Part shown: positions 26,231-40,258 of the stretch, piece by piece
How the letters are laid out: each line of letters opens with the position of its first letter
Numbering within the stretch: position 1 is the stretch's first letter
Origin: Anseranas semipalmata
Taxonomy: Eukaryota; Chordata; Aves; Anseriformes; Anseranatidae
Assembly: GCA_013399115.1 (NCBI GenBank)
Contig: VXAA01001511.1
Location: forward strand, 93,895-157,894
Length of the DNA: 64,000 nt
Direction: 5' to 3'
Position numbers and translations under genes: made by a program
Notes under the pieces: model-generated
Seen by the model: only the letters and a program-made list of their open reading frames with translations
The model's database searches: none
Told to the model about the DNA's origin: nothing

Positions 26231-26887
26231 AATCATAGAATCATAGAATCATAGAATGGCCTGGGTTGAAAAGGACCTTAAAGATCATCTAGTTTCAACC
26301 CCCCTGCTCTGGGCAGGGTTGCCAACCACTGGAGCACGCTGCCCAGCGCCACATCCAGCCTGGCCTTGAATGTTTCCAGGGATGGGGCGTCCACAGCTTC
26401 TCTGGGCAACCTGTTCCAGTGCCTCATCACCCTCTGAGTGAAAAACTTCCTCCTAATATCTTACCTAAATCTCCCCTGTCTTAGTTTGAAACCATCCCCC
26501 CTTGTCCTATCACTATCAACACATGTAAACAGGTGTTCCCCCTCCTGTTTATACGTTCCCTTCAAGTACTGGAAGGCCGCAATGAGGTCTCCCCGGAGCC
26601 TTCTCTTCTCCAAGCTAAACAAGCCCAGTTCCCTCAACCTTTCCTCATAGGAGAGGTGCTCCAGCCCTCTGATCATCTTAGTGGCCCTCCTCTGGACCCG
26701 TTCCAAGAGCTCCACATCCTTCTTGTGCTGGGGGCCCCAGGCCTGCACGCAGTATTCCAGGTGGGGTCTCACCAGAGCAGAGTAGAGGGGGACAATCACC
26801 TCCCTCTCCCTGCTGGCCACCCCTTTTTTAATGCAGCCCAGGACATAGTTGGCCTTCCGGGCCGCAAGTGCGTGCTGCCGGCTCATG
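26231..26887 (-). mobile_element. CR1 LINE, 5'-truncated, near-identical to the 55-kb copy
   Basis: The tail is three 8-base units (AATCATAG) at 26231-26254. The minus strand codes the last 141 or so residues of CR1 reverse transcriptase from [20 protein letters not shown] onward, and the copy stops sharply at GCTCATG (26887). By eye about 97% of its bases match 55186-55850, so both came from one recently active subfamily. It is in the same orientation as that copy. Confidence 0.95.
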
Positions 26888-28497
26888 AATGAGTACTATT
26901 GGTTGAAATTGTAGTCTGGACTTGCACAGGAGGATGATGAAGGATAACATAATTTCCTTCTAGTTAACTTACATTCTGAAAGTCACCCTGTGAGGCAGTC
27001 TGCTTGGTGGTTTCTTTCTTTTTTTTTTTTTTTTTTTTGTAAGAGAATATTCCTTGATGTTAATAAGACTTTAGCTTTGGCTTTTTGGTTTTAAGGGGAC
27101 AAATCTACAGATAGTTTCACCATTGTGGCTACACTAAAGATGTGCTTTTCTCCCTTTTCTGCACTTGTGTGGGATTCTGATGTGTTTTGCTGGATTGGTA
27201 ACCAGGGCCTGGAGAAAGCCAAGCGTAATTAAAGAAAAGAGAGTACTTCATATAGACATCTTTACTGTGAATGTTTCATAGCAACCACACAAACTGTGTA
27301 AATTCAAGTCTAACTTGGCAGACAGGAATTTGATGGTAATCATGGTCCCAGTGAGGCCTCCCTTACCTGCAGTGATACTTACTCAAAACAATTGTCCATT
27401 GGAAATCAGTAATTCGCTATGCTGAGATACTGTGGGTATGGGAGTATTAATTTAATATTTAGATGAATAGGCAGAAAATATCAAGTAATCTGAGTAGGAA
27501 AAAGAATTCTAATCTTGAGAATTAAAATGTCTTACAAAATGCATCAAAGCTATTTTTTTTAAACTTTGAATGTAACTGCAATTTTTTTTTTCATTCCACA
27601 GAATTTGTTACCCTTTTCTATAAAACTTATGTTTAAGTTCTAGTATCCAGTGTTAAGACTAGATCTGGCTAAGGATGACATTATTTGAAAACATTGGTGG
27701 TATTTCTTATCTCCCAGAATGTCATGGGGATGCCTGAAATTGTAACCAAATGGAAGAGTTAGGTATGTCACTCTTGGGTCCTCTCTCCTCTCTGATGGCC
27801 AGACTTCAACGGTAGCTCCTGAATAATTATTTACTTGCTGTCATCACCTCTTGCTATATAGATTTTTTTCATCTCTCTTCCTTTCTCCGGGCGTATAATC
27901 TGAATTAAATATTTCTCAGGAATGGCTTGATGACACTTGCTACTTGTCAGGCTGACAAACTCCTTTCTGTCATTGGGATTAATTGTACAACTTATTTTAG
28001 TTCAGGAAATCTTTATTTGAAAAAAAAAAAACAGAAACAAAAAATATTGTTTCTATTATATCTTAGTAATTTGTTAACCCATAAAAATTTTTGCCATCCG
28101 AAGAGATTGCATTTGAAGGAAACTTTTTGCTCTTGCCTACAGTTGCTGCTGCTTCTTGTCCAGATTCAGAATATATATATTTTTTTCCTCTTCAACTCCC
28201 AGAATTAGCCATAGTGAAAATTATTTGTTATCCTTTAATTTTTGCAGACTTTCATTCTTCAGTTATATCATTGGGTCATATGTTAGTCATGATCTGCTCA
28301 GTTTACCTGCATTCTTTGGGTAGCATGGCACAAAACAGTTATCAGGGAAACCACAGATGGATGACCTTGGTTTGCAGGCCTTTGAGGCTTTTTGCTGTGT
28401 GAGGCATCACAGCAAACAAATGATTGAGGAAACAGCATGGTGCTTGCCATCCGTTGTTTGGATCCCTTTGCTGCTCTGCTTATATGTCTGTCCTGCT

Positions 28498-28560
28498 TAT
28501 TTAGATCACAAACTCTTTGAGGCAGCAGAAACAACGTGATCGAGTATCCCAAGTATCTGT
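28498..28560 (+). repeat. Ancient L2/L3-type LINE 3'-end relic
   Basis: TTAGATCACAAACTCTTTGA followed by GGCAGCAGAAAC (28501-28532) matches the well-known tail of old L2/MIR/CR1-L3 repeats, in which a TTAGA..GTAAGCTC segment precedes a TTTGAGGCAGGGAC-like segment. Only this core is recognisable. Confidence 0.55.
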
Positions 28561-31500
28561 ATTGCTCAGTTCAATTGATGACACATTGAGGAAATATCTT
28601 ACAATATACAGCTAAAATTGATAAGTTTAGTTCTGGAATCAAGAAAAAATTCCTGTATCAAAGATCCCTGAGATTGTGTAAGTTAGAAGTACAGATTATT
28701 AATCTAATTTTATGTGATAGTTGAATAATGTTTTAAAAAGCAGACTAATTTAAGAAGACTGAAACCTATTTTTCAATGTAGTGGTGGATCTTTTAATCTT
28801 ACTTGATAATCTTTTACTTAAATGAAAGAGAAGGCAGAGGCTATCAGAGCCTCTAACTGTGCTTTTTAAGTAGGTAACATTTCCATGGTATTTGAGGTAT
28901 TCCCCGTAGGAAATAACATCCATAGTTTTAATAGCTTAAAAAAGTCTTTGGTTACATATTGTTGGCACCCACTCTAAAATCATAGCAGTTTGACCTGTTG
29001 GCAGTCTGAGTTTAATTCTAGATTTGGACATAAATTTACTGAAACATCTGGTGTCACAAATGCTTTTTGAAATCTGCCAGTGTCATTACTAGGTTAAACC
29101 CCTTCTCCTCTTGAAACTGATCTGAAGATATCAGTTCGTGCTTTTATTATACTACAGATTGATAAACTTTACTCTGATCAGAAAAAGAGATTTACAAAAA
29201 CCAGCATTTTGGCTTTTGGTGGACAACCATGAGAGTTGCTTGGAGAAATGGGTGCAGGAAAATACATTTGCTAGAACTTTTGGTGCTAAGGCACCAAAGC
29301 CATGGCAGTGCTCCTGGTGAAGGCAAAGAAACTTCTGTGCTCTGGCTTGCTCTGTTCTTTCCCTGATATAAGAAAGGATGGTGAATGTGAGAAGAGATAC
29401 ATTAGGGGGTGTAAATCTTGCTCCACACGTTGAACTGTGTAATTGGAAAGTTTAATTCAACAGCCTGAGAGAGGAGAACCTCTCTGGCCACGTGTCTGTC
29501 TGCTGTCTGGTTAAGCATTGGCCAGAGGAAATGTGCTTACCAGAACAAGAGTCCATTATCCGATTCACTGCTCCATTATACACTGTCAAGACTGAGATAT
29601 TTTTAATTTTTAGGTGTCTCATTATGGGATTTATTGAGCTTCGACTGAGCCCTGAAGTGGTATTTTCTTAGGCTACATCAAAAAGTAATTTAGTTTTGTA
29701 TTTGTCTGAAATACTGTATTTTGCTGTGAGGTGATTTGTAGATTATCTGTGTGAAGAGAGATCTATAAATTTATAATGACTTGTGACAGATTCTTATTAA
29801 TATACTGTTCATCTTGGTAAATAGCTTTTAAGTCTGCACTTGCAAGCATTACATGCAAAATAATCACCCTTCTCTTCTCTGAACTTTTGACTGCTAATTA
29901 GTAATTGCTGTTAAATTGTTCAAAATTTTCATGTCTACAAATATGAAATATAGATTTGATATTCAGCTAAACTGGTAGTCCCTTTTGTCTACTATAAGTC
30001 AGTGAAGATTTGGAGAAGTCATTATTCTGTACTCTTCGCTCTGTGTTTTTAATTCTGTAATCTTCAAGCTTTGCATTTCTTATGAGTGGATTGAAGGAGC
30101 AGTAGCCAGCGTGGTTCTGCAACAATAGCTAAAGAAGAAATGAATTGGTGTCATCAAAAATGTGCACACTTTAACTGAGCAATTGCTATTAAGAGAATAT
30201 TAATATCAAAATAGTGTTAGACAAGAATGAAGATGCTGACGTGCAAGGATTAAAGATGTCACATGAAATACATAAATTTCTAGGTGCTTCTGAAGCTGTG
30301 GTATTACCAATAGTGTGGTTTTAGTAGGTCTAGCAGAAAGAAGGGGGGAAAAAATTGTGTCCTTCTACTAAACCAGTTGATTTGGGGGTAGTATATGTGG
30401 CAAGATACTGACATTTCCTTCTTGCTTTTTATTTTTGTTGCCGTATTTGCAGGAGCAACAAATATTTGCATGGACAAATTCATTATTGGAGTGAGTGAAA
30501 CTGAATCTCATGTCCAAGGGTACAGTATAAATTTGTCTGGGACTTTGTGCAGTACATTTCTTTGGTATGAAAGAACATGAGTATGTTGCAGAGACGGAGG
30601 ATCATGCTCCATTTGAAGGGTGAAGTTGCAGGAACTGCAGTTGGCAGATACATCAAGCTCCAAGACTAGGTATTAGAGCTTATAACAGAAATGATAATTT
30701 GCAATCCTAAGTTCAGCTTTTTGTTTCATTAAAGTGACTAGAATTCAATAATGTATGATTATTTTTCTGTAAAAAGAGGTAATATTTGTAGGGAAAGGCA
30801 GTATCTTGCTAGAGCCACTTAAAACAGCTGGAAGAACAGATAAACTTTTTGGACATAGCTGAGGAAGGCCTCATTTACACCACATACTGTTGGTTTTCTA
30901 ATTGTATCAGATACTCTACTAACAGGCATTACCTTTTTCTATCACCTTATCCCACTATGTTCTTGTATCATCCTGACTGTAAAAGCACTATTATTATGAC
31001 TTTCTAGAAAATGTTTGAACCATGTTGCAGATACCCAGAGACTCATGACCACACTCTTGTAGTAAAACATTTTAAAATGTTTATTGTTCTTGCTTAATTT
31101 TAAAAATGAGATTTCCATAATGGTGTGCAGTGGAATATCAAGTATAGCACTGACAGTGGAAGTGTAGACACACATCTGTGCTGCTCATATCTTTTTTTAA
31201 CCATGTTTCATGTTTGATATTTAGAGCATCTCAACCTTAGTGATTGTCCAGTATTTCTCTGTGAGGGGTAATTTATAGGGACTAATTTGAAATAATCATT
31301 CCTTTCATAACATGGTGAAATTAAGAGATCAGGTTTAGAAAAAGTAAATGTGGAGATACGATTGTAAAGAAGCAGTCAAAATTATTTGTCAATTAAGGCA
31401 ATTTGTATTGCATCAGCTTCCACAGTAAACATCCCTTCTGCAGACTCTGGCTGGCTGAGCAAGCCTTGTCCTGTGGTCTGCAGCCATGAAAGGGCAATAA

Positions 31501-31730
31501 AGGTAGGAAGCAGAGAAAGAAACAAGGCAGCTTTCCCCTGGAACTATCAATAAAACAGATCAGCAATGTGATGAGACCCATGTTCAGGTCTCATTATCAT
31601 CAAGAAGTTCTGTGTTTGACTTTGAGATGAACCAGCTCATAATGTTTGAACAGGTAGCTTTACACTGTGGTGCTTTTTGAACCTTATGTTAGACGAATGT
31701 GTCTGCATATATCTATACGTATATAACATT

Positions 31731-32740
31731 ATCACAGAATCACGGAATCACGGGATGGTTGAGGTTGGAAGGGACCTCTAGAGATCATCTAGTCCAACCC
31801 CCCTGCTCAAGCAGGGTCACCTAGAGCATGTTGCACAGGATGGCATCCAGGCGGGTTTTGAATATCTCCAAAGAAGGAGACTCTACAGCCTCTCTGGGCA
31901 GCCTGTTCTAGTGCTCTGTCACCCTCACAGTAAAGAAGTGCTTCCTCATATGGCAACGAAACCTCCTGTGTGTCAATTTATACCCATTACCCCTTGTCCT
32001 ATCACTGGCCACCACTGAGAAGAGTTTGGCCCCATCCTCTTTACATTGTCCCCTCAGGTATTTGTAGAGGTTGATAAGATCCCCTCTCAATCTCCTCTTC
32101 TCTAGGCTAAACAGGACCAGCTCGCTTAGTCTTTCCTCATAAGACAGGTGCTCCAATCCCTTAGTCATCTTCATGGCTCTACGCTGGACCTTCTGTAGAA
32201 GTTCCACATCCCTCTTGTACTGGGGGTCCAGAACTGCACACAGAGCTCCAGGTGTGGCCTCACCAGGGCTGAGTAGAGGGGGAGGATCACCTCTCTCGGC
32301 CAGCTGTCCACACTCCTCCTGATGCATGCTAGGATCCCATTGGCCTTCTTGGCCACAAGGGCACACTGCTGGTTCATGGTTAACTTGTTGTCCACCTTGA
32401 CCCCCAGGTCCCTCTCTGCAGAGCTGCTCTCCAGCAGGTCAGCCCCCAACCTGTACTGGTGCCTGGGGTTGTTCCTCCCCAGGTGCAGGACCCTGCACTT
32501 GCCGTTGTTGGACCTCATGAGGTTCCTCTCCACCCAACTCTCCAGCCTTTCCAGGTCCCTCTGAATGGCTGCACAGGCCTCTGGTGTGTCAGCCACTCCA
32601 CCAAGCTTTGTATTGTCCACAAACTTGCTGAGGGTGCACTCCGTCCCTTCATCCAGGTCATTGATGAATAAGCTGAATAGCACTGGACCCAGTACTGATG
32701 CCTGGGGGACACCACTAGCCAGAGGCCTCCAACTAGACTT
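31731..32740 (-). mobile_element. CR1 LINE, 5'-truncated, different subfamily, frameshifted
   Basis: The tail units here read ATCACAGAATCACGG, unlike the other copies, so this belongs to another CR1 subfamily. The minus strand codes reverse transcriptase from the finger/palm region down to the C-terminus. It starts with [20 protein letters not shown], then FVDNTKLGG, then [20 protein letters not shown]. The frame breaks near 32200, and the rest continues in another frame ([20 protein letters not shown]). The catalytic ADD-type aspartate pair reads VDN here, so the enzyme is dead. Confidence 0.93.
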
Positions 32741-35700
32741 GGAACTTATCTGTCACGTGACTTATCCATCACGGAAGTAGCCTGCCAATCTTGGGCATGT
32801 GCGAGTTCCCTGTCAGCAGTGAGCAGCTTGTCTTTGCTGAGGATACATGCTGTGATGAGTTTCAGAAGGGCAATAAATGTCACAGTGGCTTGCCACTGCC
32901 GGGCCATCCACTCCTGCAATTGTAAGATGGTTCATGTGCTGGATGTAAAGGTAGAACTATATTATTTTCATCCTCATATACATCCAGAAAGTTCAGGGTT
33001 TTTCAAAATATAAATTTTTGTGATCTACTTAAAGCACATCTCTATAATGCTGGGATAGAGGAAAGAGGTATTGAAAGCTGTTGGAAGACGTGGAAGATTA
33101 CCAGATGCTTGTTAGAACAGCGTGTCACTAACTAGTCACACAGAGACAGGATGGAAACTTCAACTACAGTCCCCCATGAAAATGCTCCCACAGAGATCTG
33201 CTTATTAACTGGCACCAAAAAACATAGCAGGGGAAACTGGGAAAGCAGCTGGGATGGTGAATGCCTTATTGATGAAGGACCACTGGATGCAGAATAGTGC
33301 AAAGTGTGTTCCAGCTCTGGGGATGTGTTATGCCTCTCCCTGCCATGTGGCCTTTGGAGAAACTGTAAAGAGGAGACACCTACCACAAGCACCAAAGCTG
33401 GGATGTTCCCTCTAAGTTGTCTGGAAGCCCAGGCTGGCATTCTTCATCCTCTACTCACAGTTTTCTCCAGCATTCTCTCCTTCGCTCCCCATCTTTTTCT
33501 TACAACCTTTTCATCTTGTGTTCATCTACACCTTCTTTTCTTGGCTTCTTTTCCATCTGCCCTCTCTCTGACCTCACCTGGAAAAGTAACCACAGAGCTA
33601 ACAGAACACCTTGACAAGAAGGCCTGCAGCCAGCATCTGAATGGGGAAGGGGCTTCAAGACAGTGTGTCAGGGGCTTTGAGGCACCATTTGGAGTTGCTT
33701 CTTTTTATCATGAAGCATTTTAAAAACATTTAGTTTTTGAGCTAGTCCAGTTGTGAGCCACTAGTAATAAATTTGTCACATATAATGTATTGCATATGGA
33801 ACTATCATTAGCATTATAGCTAAATACTAAGTGACAAATAAATTTCTAGGGAAATTAAAATCTGAAGATTCCAGGTAGAAAAGGAGACTTGACAATAATG
33901 ACACATAAAGCTAGTAAAGCTGTACAATACTCAGATGGAATCATATCCACCCATGAACATTTAACAATAGTACACATGTGAAATAAGGTGTTGTTAAAAT
34001 GTTAGGTCCTGAGTCTACAAACAGCTGTGCTTATGCCAGACTTCAAGAGTGCCTCAGATTTTTCCACTCTTCTGTATTTTTTTTTTCCTGTGGTAGTGGT
34101 GTATGCTTCTGAAGTCTTTCTGTACTCATGACATTTTGTTTCCTGTGAGGCACTCTTCGTTAATATTAATACAAATTAATCTAAATACATTAGGAAAAAA
34201 TAATATTAAAAAAAAAATCCTTCAATCTGGTGAATACTGCCAGGGTCCAGAGTAAAGATAGTTTTACTGAAACTATCTCTAAGTTACTCAGCTATATAGT
34301 CCTCAATGTTTCTTCAGATTAGTGCCATTCTAGTCTTCTCTTTTAGGTATTAGATGAACATACCTTGATACTGCTTCAGTGCTCTCTGCCCCTCCTTGTC
34401 CTTTCATTTACATGCCAAAATTCTATTTTTCATAGAAATTGTATGTTTCTATTGACTTAGAGGCTTTCAGTCTCCATAAAGCATGTAAGTTCAACAATCA
34501 GCTATTGTGTACTTCACCGATGGCTCAGTTGCCACCCATGCTTGTTGTATTTTAGACACTTTCCACTAAAGCTGGTGACTTACTGCAGTGCACAGATACT
34601 GAGTTGAGACCTTTATGGTGCTTTGAATGCTGCGCATGCTGTCCTAGCTAACAACGCAGGAAGGCTTCAAGTCCAGCCTATGAAGGTACTCGTGCACTGG
34701 CAGGTTTCAGTGAGCAAGTTGTTATGTTGTAGGGCAGTCACAGGTGTTCCCATAACTTAGCTTGCTCAGAGCTATTGGGGATTAAAATAATTTCACTGGT
34801 ACAGGAAAAGACCTCCAGAAGGATATGCCTTGTATGTAAGAATATGAAGATTTCCTGGTATTTGGCTACAATACCATGGCTCAGCCATTTGCTAGGGAGA
34901 ACTGCATAACAAAACCTGTACACAGTAAACTTTTGTTTATTCTCTTACTGCACAAATAACATGAATTTTTAAAGGTATGAATGTATGTTCACACATGTAT
35001 TTGCATCATGATCTTTTAAATATATACGTGTATTGGCATCTCAACAAGCATTATGTAGCTTTACCTGGGAGCTTACTGTTCCTATCTGCTGACAAATAAG
35101 TGCATGTTAACAACTTTTTGTTCATGCACAGATTTCTCTTCAAATTAATTCAAAGAGGAGAGAGGCTGACCGTCCATGAGAAGTCAGAGCTCTCATATGT
35201 AACTTGTATACCTAAGATCTTTTGGGTGTTGTATTACTTCTCACATAGTAACTGTGGCACAACATCCAATGAGTGTATTTGTGTCTGGGATGCAAAGGTG
35301 CTAATGATCCCTTCAACCAGTATATGAACAGGCACCAACTTAAAACCTCTGGTGTCTGCAGTTCCAGTCTGAACTGGGGTAATGGGTGGTGTCATGGCCA
35401 AATGGCTCCACCAAGGCTGTGTGACCCAGTAGCTTGTGGTGAGTTAGTGGTGTTAATGTAGTGACAACCTTTGGTCCTCCTTGTCTTTGCCCTGATACTT
35501 CCCCAGTTAGCATGAGGGGGTCTGCAGCACTCTGTGCTCTGCAGTTGTGTTCTTTGTGGGGTTCCTGACTTGACTGTTTGCTTGACTGTCTGGGGAGGCT
35601 TTTGGGTTGAGTGATAGTAGGAGTGATCTTGGATGCATGTTAAGTTATCAGTCCCTTTGAGCACAGTGCAGTTTTGTGTAACATGTCTAAGGGATTTCTC

Positions 35701-38700
35701 AGGAATTTTTGGAGCTCTGAGCAGGGTTCTAGCTTATAAAGGACCAATCTCTTGTAGGAAAACTAAATACATCCAACTTTTATAAAATATTGTCTTAGGA
35801 ACTTAGCAGAGGATTGGTACCACTGTTGGAGCCTCCAGGTGAACTCTGCGTTCTGGTCCCATTCCTTGTGGTTACAGAGGTGTTAATGGAGCTACCTTCT
35901 GTGGGGCTTATGAGTTTGCTGCACTTCTCCAAAGGGGGTGTTGTGAAGGGGGTGTGGGAGCACATGAAAGAAAGCTTACTTAGTAACCTTGGGTGAAAAA
36001 CTTCTGCCTCTATTCTTTCTCCTGTTCACATTTTCCCTTCTTTCAAGCCTCCTCAGCCAGGACTTCCCATGTCACTTGGCTAAAAGATGCAGTTTCCTCT
36101 TTCATGTTAGATGATAACAAGTCACGCAAGGGTAGTGTTAGCAGAAGCCGGAAACAGTAATGTTAATGGTAAAATCAGGGGAAGGTGAGTGACCCAGGCC
36201 TGTCCTTTGGGCCTACTTAGAAAAGCAGTGAAAAAAGGATGCACTTGTGTGGCCTCCCTGAGGAAAAGAAGTGGAGTTAGCAGAGTGTCTGGTTTTCTTT
36301 TTTGAGCATGAACAACATGGAGGAATTTTAAATAGCCGAGTTTGTTCATCAGAGCTCTTAGGGGAAGAAGTTGTGTTATCACTTCCATTCTTAATTAATC
36401 TTATTACAGGACTGTCCAAAAGTCAGAGTATATATCCAGTTTGGAGCTCTATTGAATTTTTCACATGTTAAGCTAAACAAATGTATGACAATAATTTTGC
36501 AAGATCTTTGTTTGTAAATCAGCTTGAGACTGGTAGGGGTTAAAAGGAGGGAGATGGTAAAAGAGAAACATTAGCCACTTTGAGGAATGTGCAACTTTTT
36601 TGTTCAATCCTAAAAATTTGATTTGGACATTCTTCACTCCTTTCTCACTTGCCCACGTTTCCCAAATCTTTCACCCCTGTTACAGGTAGGCCTGCATCCT
36701 AAAATACTGATGCCTAAGAAGAAAATAAATTTCTCTTTTTTGTTGTTGTTGTTATTATTGTTGTTGGCTGAATGCTGTAGTATGCAAAGAGGATATGGTT
36801 GGAGAAAACTTCTGGTTTTGAGGATATTTGTATGTGGAGTCCATCAACTATGTATATTTCCAAGGCTAAATTGTTCATCTGAGTGTTCAGTTTGAGTGTT
36901 CAAGTTTCTGGACTCTCAGTTAATCGAAACTATGATAATAGTGCTGTAGAAAAGGCTGGTCATGCACTAGATGTTTATTAGAGCTCTGTAGTGTTTACCA
37001 GCAGTTTATGAGTACAGGGTGTATGACACAGCTGAGGCACCAATGTGGTTTTCAGCTGAAGAGAGGTTTCACTGAAAAACTCCATGCTAGCATCTGTTAA
37101 GCACAGATTGGATTTCTCCACTGCAGACATCAGATTTATAATTCTTTTTTTTTTTTGCAGTTCTTCTGATAGATGAAAATGAGCAGCTGGAGGCTATTGT
37201 TCAGGATGGAAGAAGTAGCATCGAGTGGCTTAGTCATATGCAGTAGATTTTTTTTTTTTTTTTTTAAGATGTGCAGGGAAAGAAATGTGGTATGTAGAGC
37301 CAATTATTCTCTCTATAATATTGAACACACTTATTTCGAGTTCACAGTGTGCTCTTTGCTAAGAGGAGAATTGGATTGGCATTAACTATTTTGTAATTTT
37401 ATGGATCAATATAACTTGCTAAATGTGCAGTTAAAATGATCCTAATTTTTTTTTTTTTTGTCCATGCACATATCTGAAAATACACTTATCTCAAGGAAAA
37501 TAATTTACCTTTGAGATTATCTGTCGAAAGTTGTGATAATATTTTGTATTAATAGTTATTCTCAAGACTTGTACTTTTTAATTGGGAAAATCTTCTCAAG
37601 AAAAGGAAGACAATTCACATGTTTCATGAACAGCATTGTATGATGTCAATGTACCATTCATCAGAATGGAGATGACCTGAAGTTCCCCTTCCAAAATTCC
37701 ATATCTAGTACATGTGGTTTTGGGTAGTATTATCTACCCATATGGAGGATCATGCTTTTAAAATTTGGTTCATTTTTTTCAATTCCACATGTATGAGACT
37801 GTCTGTTTGTGTGCAGAGTTATGATTTGGTCTATGTTCATTATTGTTTGTGTGTGTATTTTGCCCAATTTATGTGGATCCTGAAGGCAGAAGTGTTAAAG
37901 TTTAGTCTTAGTATCTTTTTGGAAAGGTGTTTCTTCTTTAACTAAATAAACACACCAACACTAATTCATAAAAGTAGCAGTTATTGTATTTCTGGAGCAT
38001 TTTAATTTAGTACCCTTGTGTGGAGTAATTTTCTTGAAGTGAGTAACAAGAAGTGAAGACACATCTGTTGCACCTAATTAATTATTTTGTTACTATGTTA
38101 CATGAGTGTAATAGGTGGCATGGAAGGAATAGGTTACAATTATGTAGAATATTTGTGTATTTGCTGTGTTTGCTGAGCCTGACTGCACGAAAGACCCAAC
38201 CCTACGTATTTTCATAATGGTTGTTCCAATTAGAAATAGCATTGCCTCACTCAACTCTACTTCTGTGACTTCCTAGAAGGCATGCATAAACGCTTTATTC
38301 TACTGGAAAAATGCAACTGGGAATGGTATTTCTTTTGAGAATGTGTTTCACCCATAGGCATTTCACTAAGCATTTATTTCTGTTCAAACCTTTCATCTGT
38401 TTTGACCATTCTAGACTGTAGAACTAAGTGGAAGCTAAACTTGCATAGAATTGTTTAAAAAATATTTCTAGTCTATTTATAATTTTAATACATTTTAATG
38501 TATGTAGTGCTGTAGTATTTAGCTACCAAATAACCTAAATTGCCAATAGTTCCATCTGGAAGAACAGTGAGTGCCATTCATTGATTTATAATTCTTGCTG
38601 TCTTGAGTGGTGGCAATGCATTTTCTGTTATGCTCAGAATGCTAAAGTACTTTATACTGATTTCAGGAACTATAGTATAGAAAATCCTTACGTCCTAGAG

Positions 38701-39847
38701 TTTCATCCTTCTGGTTGGAGCTGACGTATGTTGGACCACAGAAACACATGCAGCTAATCTGGTCTTTTTCAGGTGGAAAAAATGCGTGGTGCATAAGTTC
38801 TTTTGACTTCAGCTTTAACTCCTGGGATGCAGTGGGGATTTCATTATAGGCCAGTTAAGAGTTCTGAAGATTTTTTTTTGTGTTGTGATGCTGGATGATA
38901 AAATAACATTACACTGGTACATGATCACTTAAAGAAGGGAATCACAAGACTTACACTAATGAATCCCACTGAGTCTTTGGTGATATGAACAGACATATGA
39001 TAATTTAACTTTCATCTATTCATGGTCTGTTTGTATGTGAACATAAAGAATTCATTTGATGGCTCTTTTTCTCACAGGAGTCACAAAACTATGCTGGAAA
39101 AACAAAATGACAACAAGCAATTTGTCTTCCATTTTTCTGTCTTCAGATGAAGCTGTGACACACCAAACTGGCACAGATTGCCCTTACAAGTATTTCTGGT
39201 CCTGGGAAAGAGGTCCTGGTTAAAGCAAGATGATAATCTTTAGACTTTAGTTAAAGATAATTAATGTTGTAACAAGTAATTAGTTTATGTTACAATTGGA
39301 GGTTAATGTTGCTCTCTTGAATGAATAGTGTGTGGTGGAATCAGCTAATTGTAGTGGAAACAAATGAATTTAGGCTCTATGGGTGGGATTTTTTTAAACC
39401 TTTCATTGTTTTCCCAGTTAGGTTCCACCCTGGTTGCTTTAGAGAATGAGATCCTGCTAGCAAAAGCATCTGGAGCTACAACATGTTTTATGAGCACTAA
39501 CCTCTTCAATGATACTTCCATATGAATTAAATAGGAGACGGTGTATTTTGTTTACATATTTGGACACAAACTAGCTACTATAGTTTCCTTGTTCAAACTG
39601 AATGAAGAGAAAGTAATACGGATTGGGGAAAGTGCATTTATTTATTTTTTGCTTTGTTTTCCCTGTTCATGATTGTTATGCAGGTTTCTGCAAACATATT
39701 TATTAGCTGTTACTGTTTATCAAAAAAATTGAAGAAACTGTATCATTTGTCTTGTTATAAACTCTTCAGCATCAATAGTTTGGGTTATGTTGGTGTGATT
39801 CTTCAGGATCATATATTCTTAAATAAATACAGAAACCTTTGGAAGGG
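32741..39847 (+). other. Intron 3 stretch without recognised gene or repeat
   Basis: About 7.1 kb of mostly AT-rich intron. A somewhat G+C-richer segment at 35340-35690 may be an unrecognised old repeat. A 139-codon open frame at 33304-33723 shows no family similarity that I recognise, no signal for translation and no flanking splice pair, so I treat it as chance. Confidence 0.6.
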
Positions 39848-40258
39848 TTTTGTGGTTTGACCCGGCAGGCAGCTAAGCACCATACAGCTGTTCGCTCACC
39901 CCCAGTGGGATGGAGGAGAGAATTGGGAAGGGAAAAAAGTAAAAGCTTGTGGGCTGAGATAAAGACAGTTAATAGGACAGAAAAGGAAGGGAAATAATAA
40001 TAATAATAATAATAATAANGCCAGTTTTGGGTCAGCTGTCCTGGTTCTGTCCCATCCCAGCTCCTTGCATACCCCCAGCCTCCTCGCTGGCAGGGCAGCA
40101 CGAGAAATTGAAAAGTCCTTGGCTCTGTGTAAGCACTGCTCTGCAACAACTAAAACATCGGTGTGTTATCAGCGTTGTTCTCATCCTAAATTCAAAACAC
40201 AGCACCATACCAGCTACTATGAGGAAAATTAACTCTATCCCAGCTGAAACCAGGACAA
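39848..40258 (-). mobile_element. Solo LTR of an avian endogenous retrovirus
   Basis: On the minus strand the element begins TGTCCTGGTTTCAGCTGGGA, continues into a TTATCTCAGCCCACAAG segment and ends near a GGTCAAACCACA stretch. I know this LTR type from many bird genomes. Its outer ends are the TG/CA type, although the 3' end is mutated. AAGGG flanks both sides (39843-39847 and about 40259-40263), fitting a 5-base target duplication. No internal viral genes are present, so this is the product of LTR-LTR recombination. The middle is replaced or expanded by an (AAT)n run ending in an N at 40019. I see no intact AATAAA or ATTAAA on its coding strand. Confidence 0.8.
39993..40018. repeat. (AAT)n microsatellite inside the LTR, followed by N
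   Basis: About eight and a half AAT units run directly into the single N at 40019, so the true length here is unresolved in the assembly. Confidence 0.85.

Noticed and set aside
33304..33723. 139-codon open frame as a novel gene
   Set aside because: No recognisable family, no usable splice or promoter context, low-complexity Ser/Leu-rich translation; chance frame in intron.
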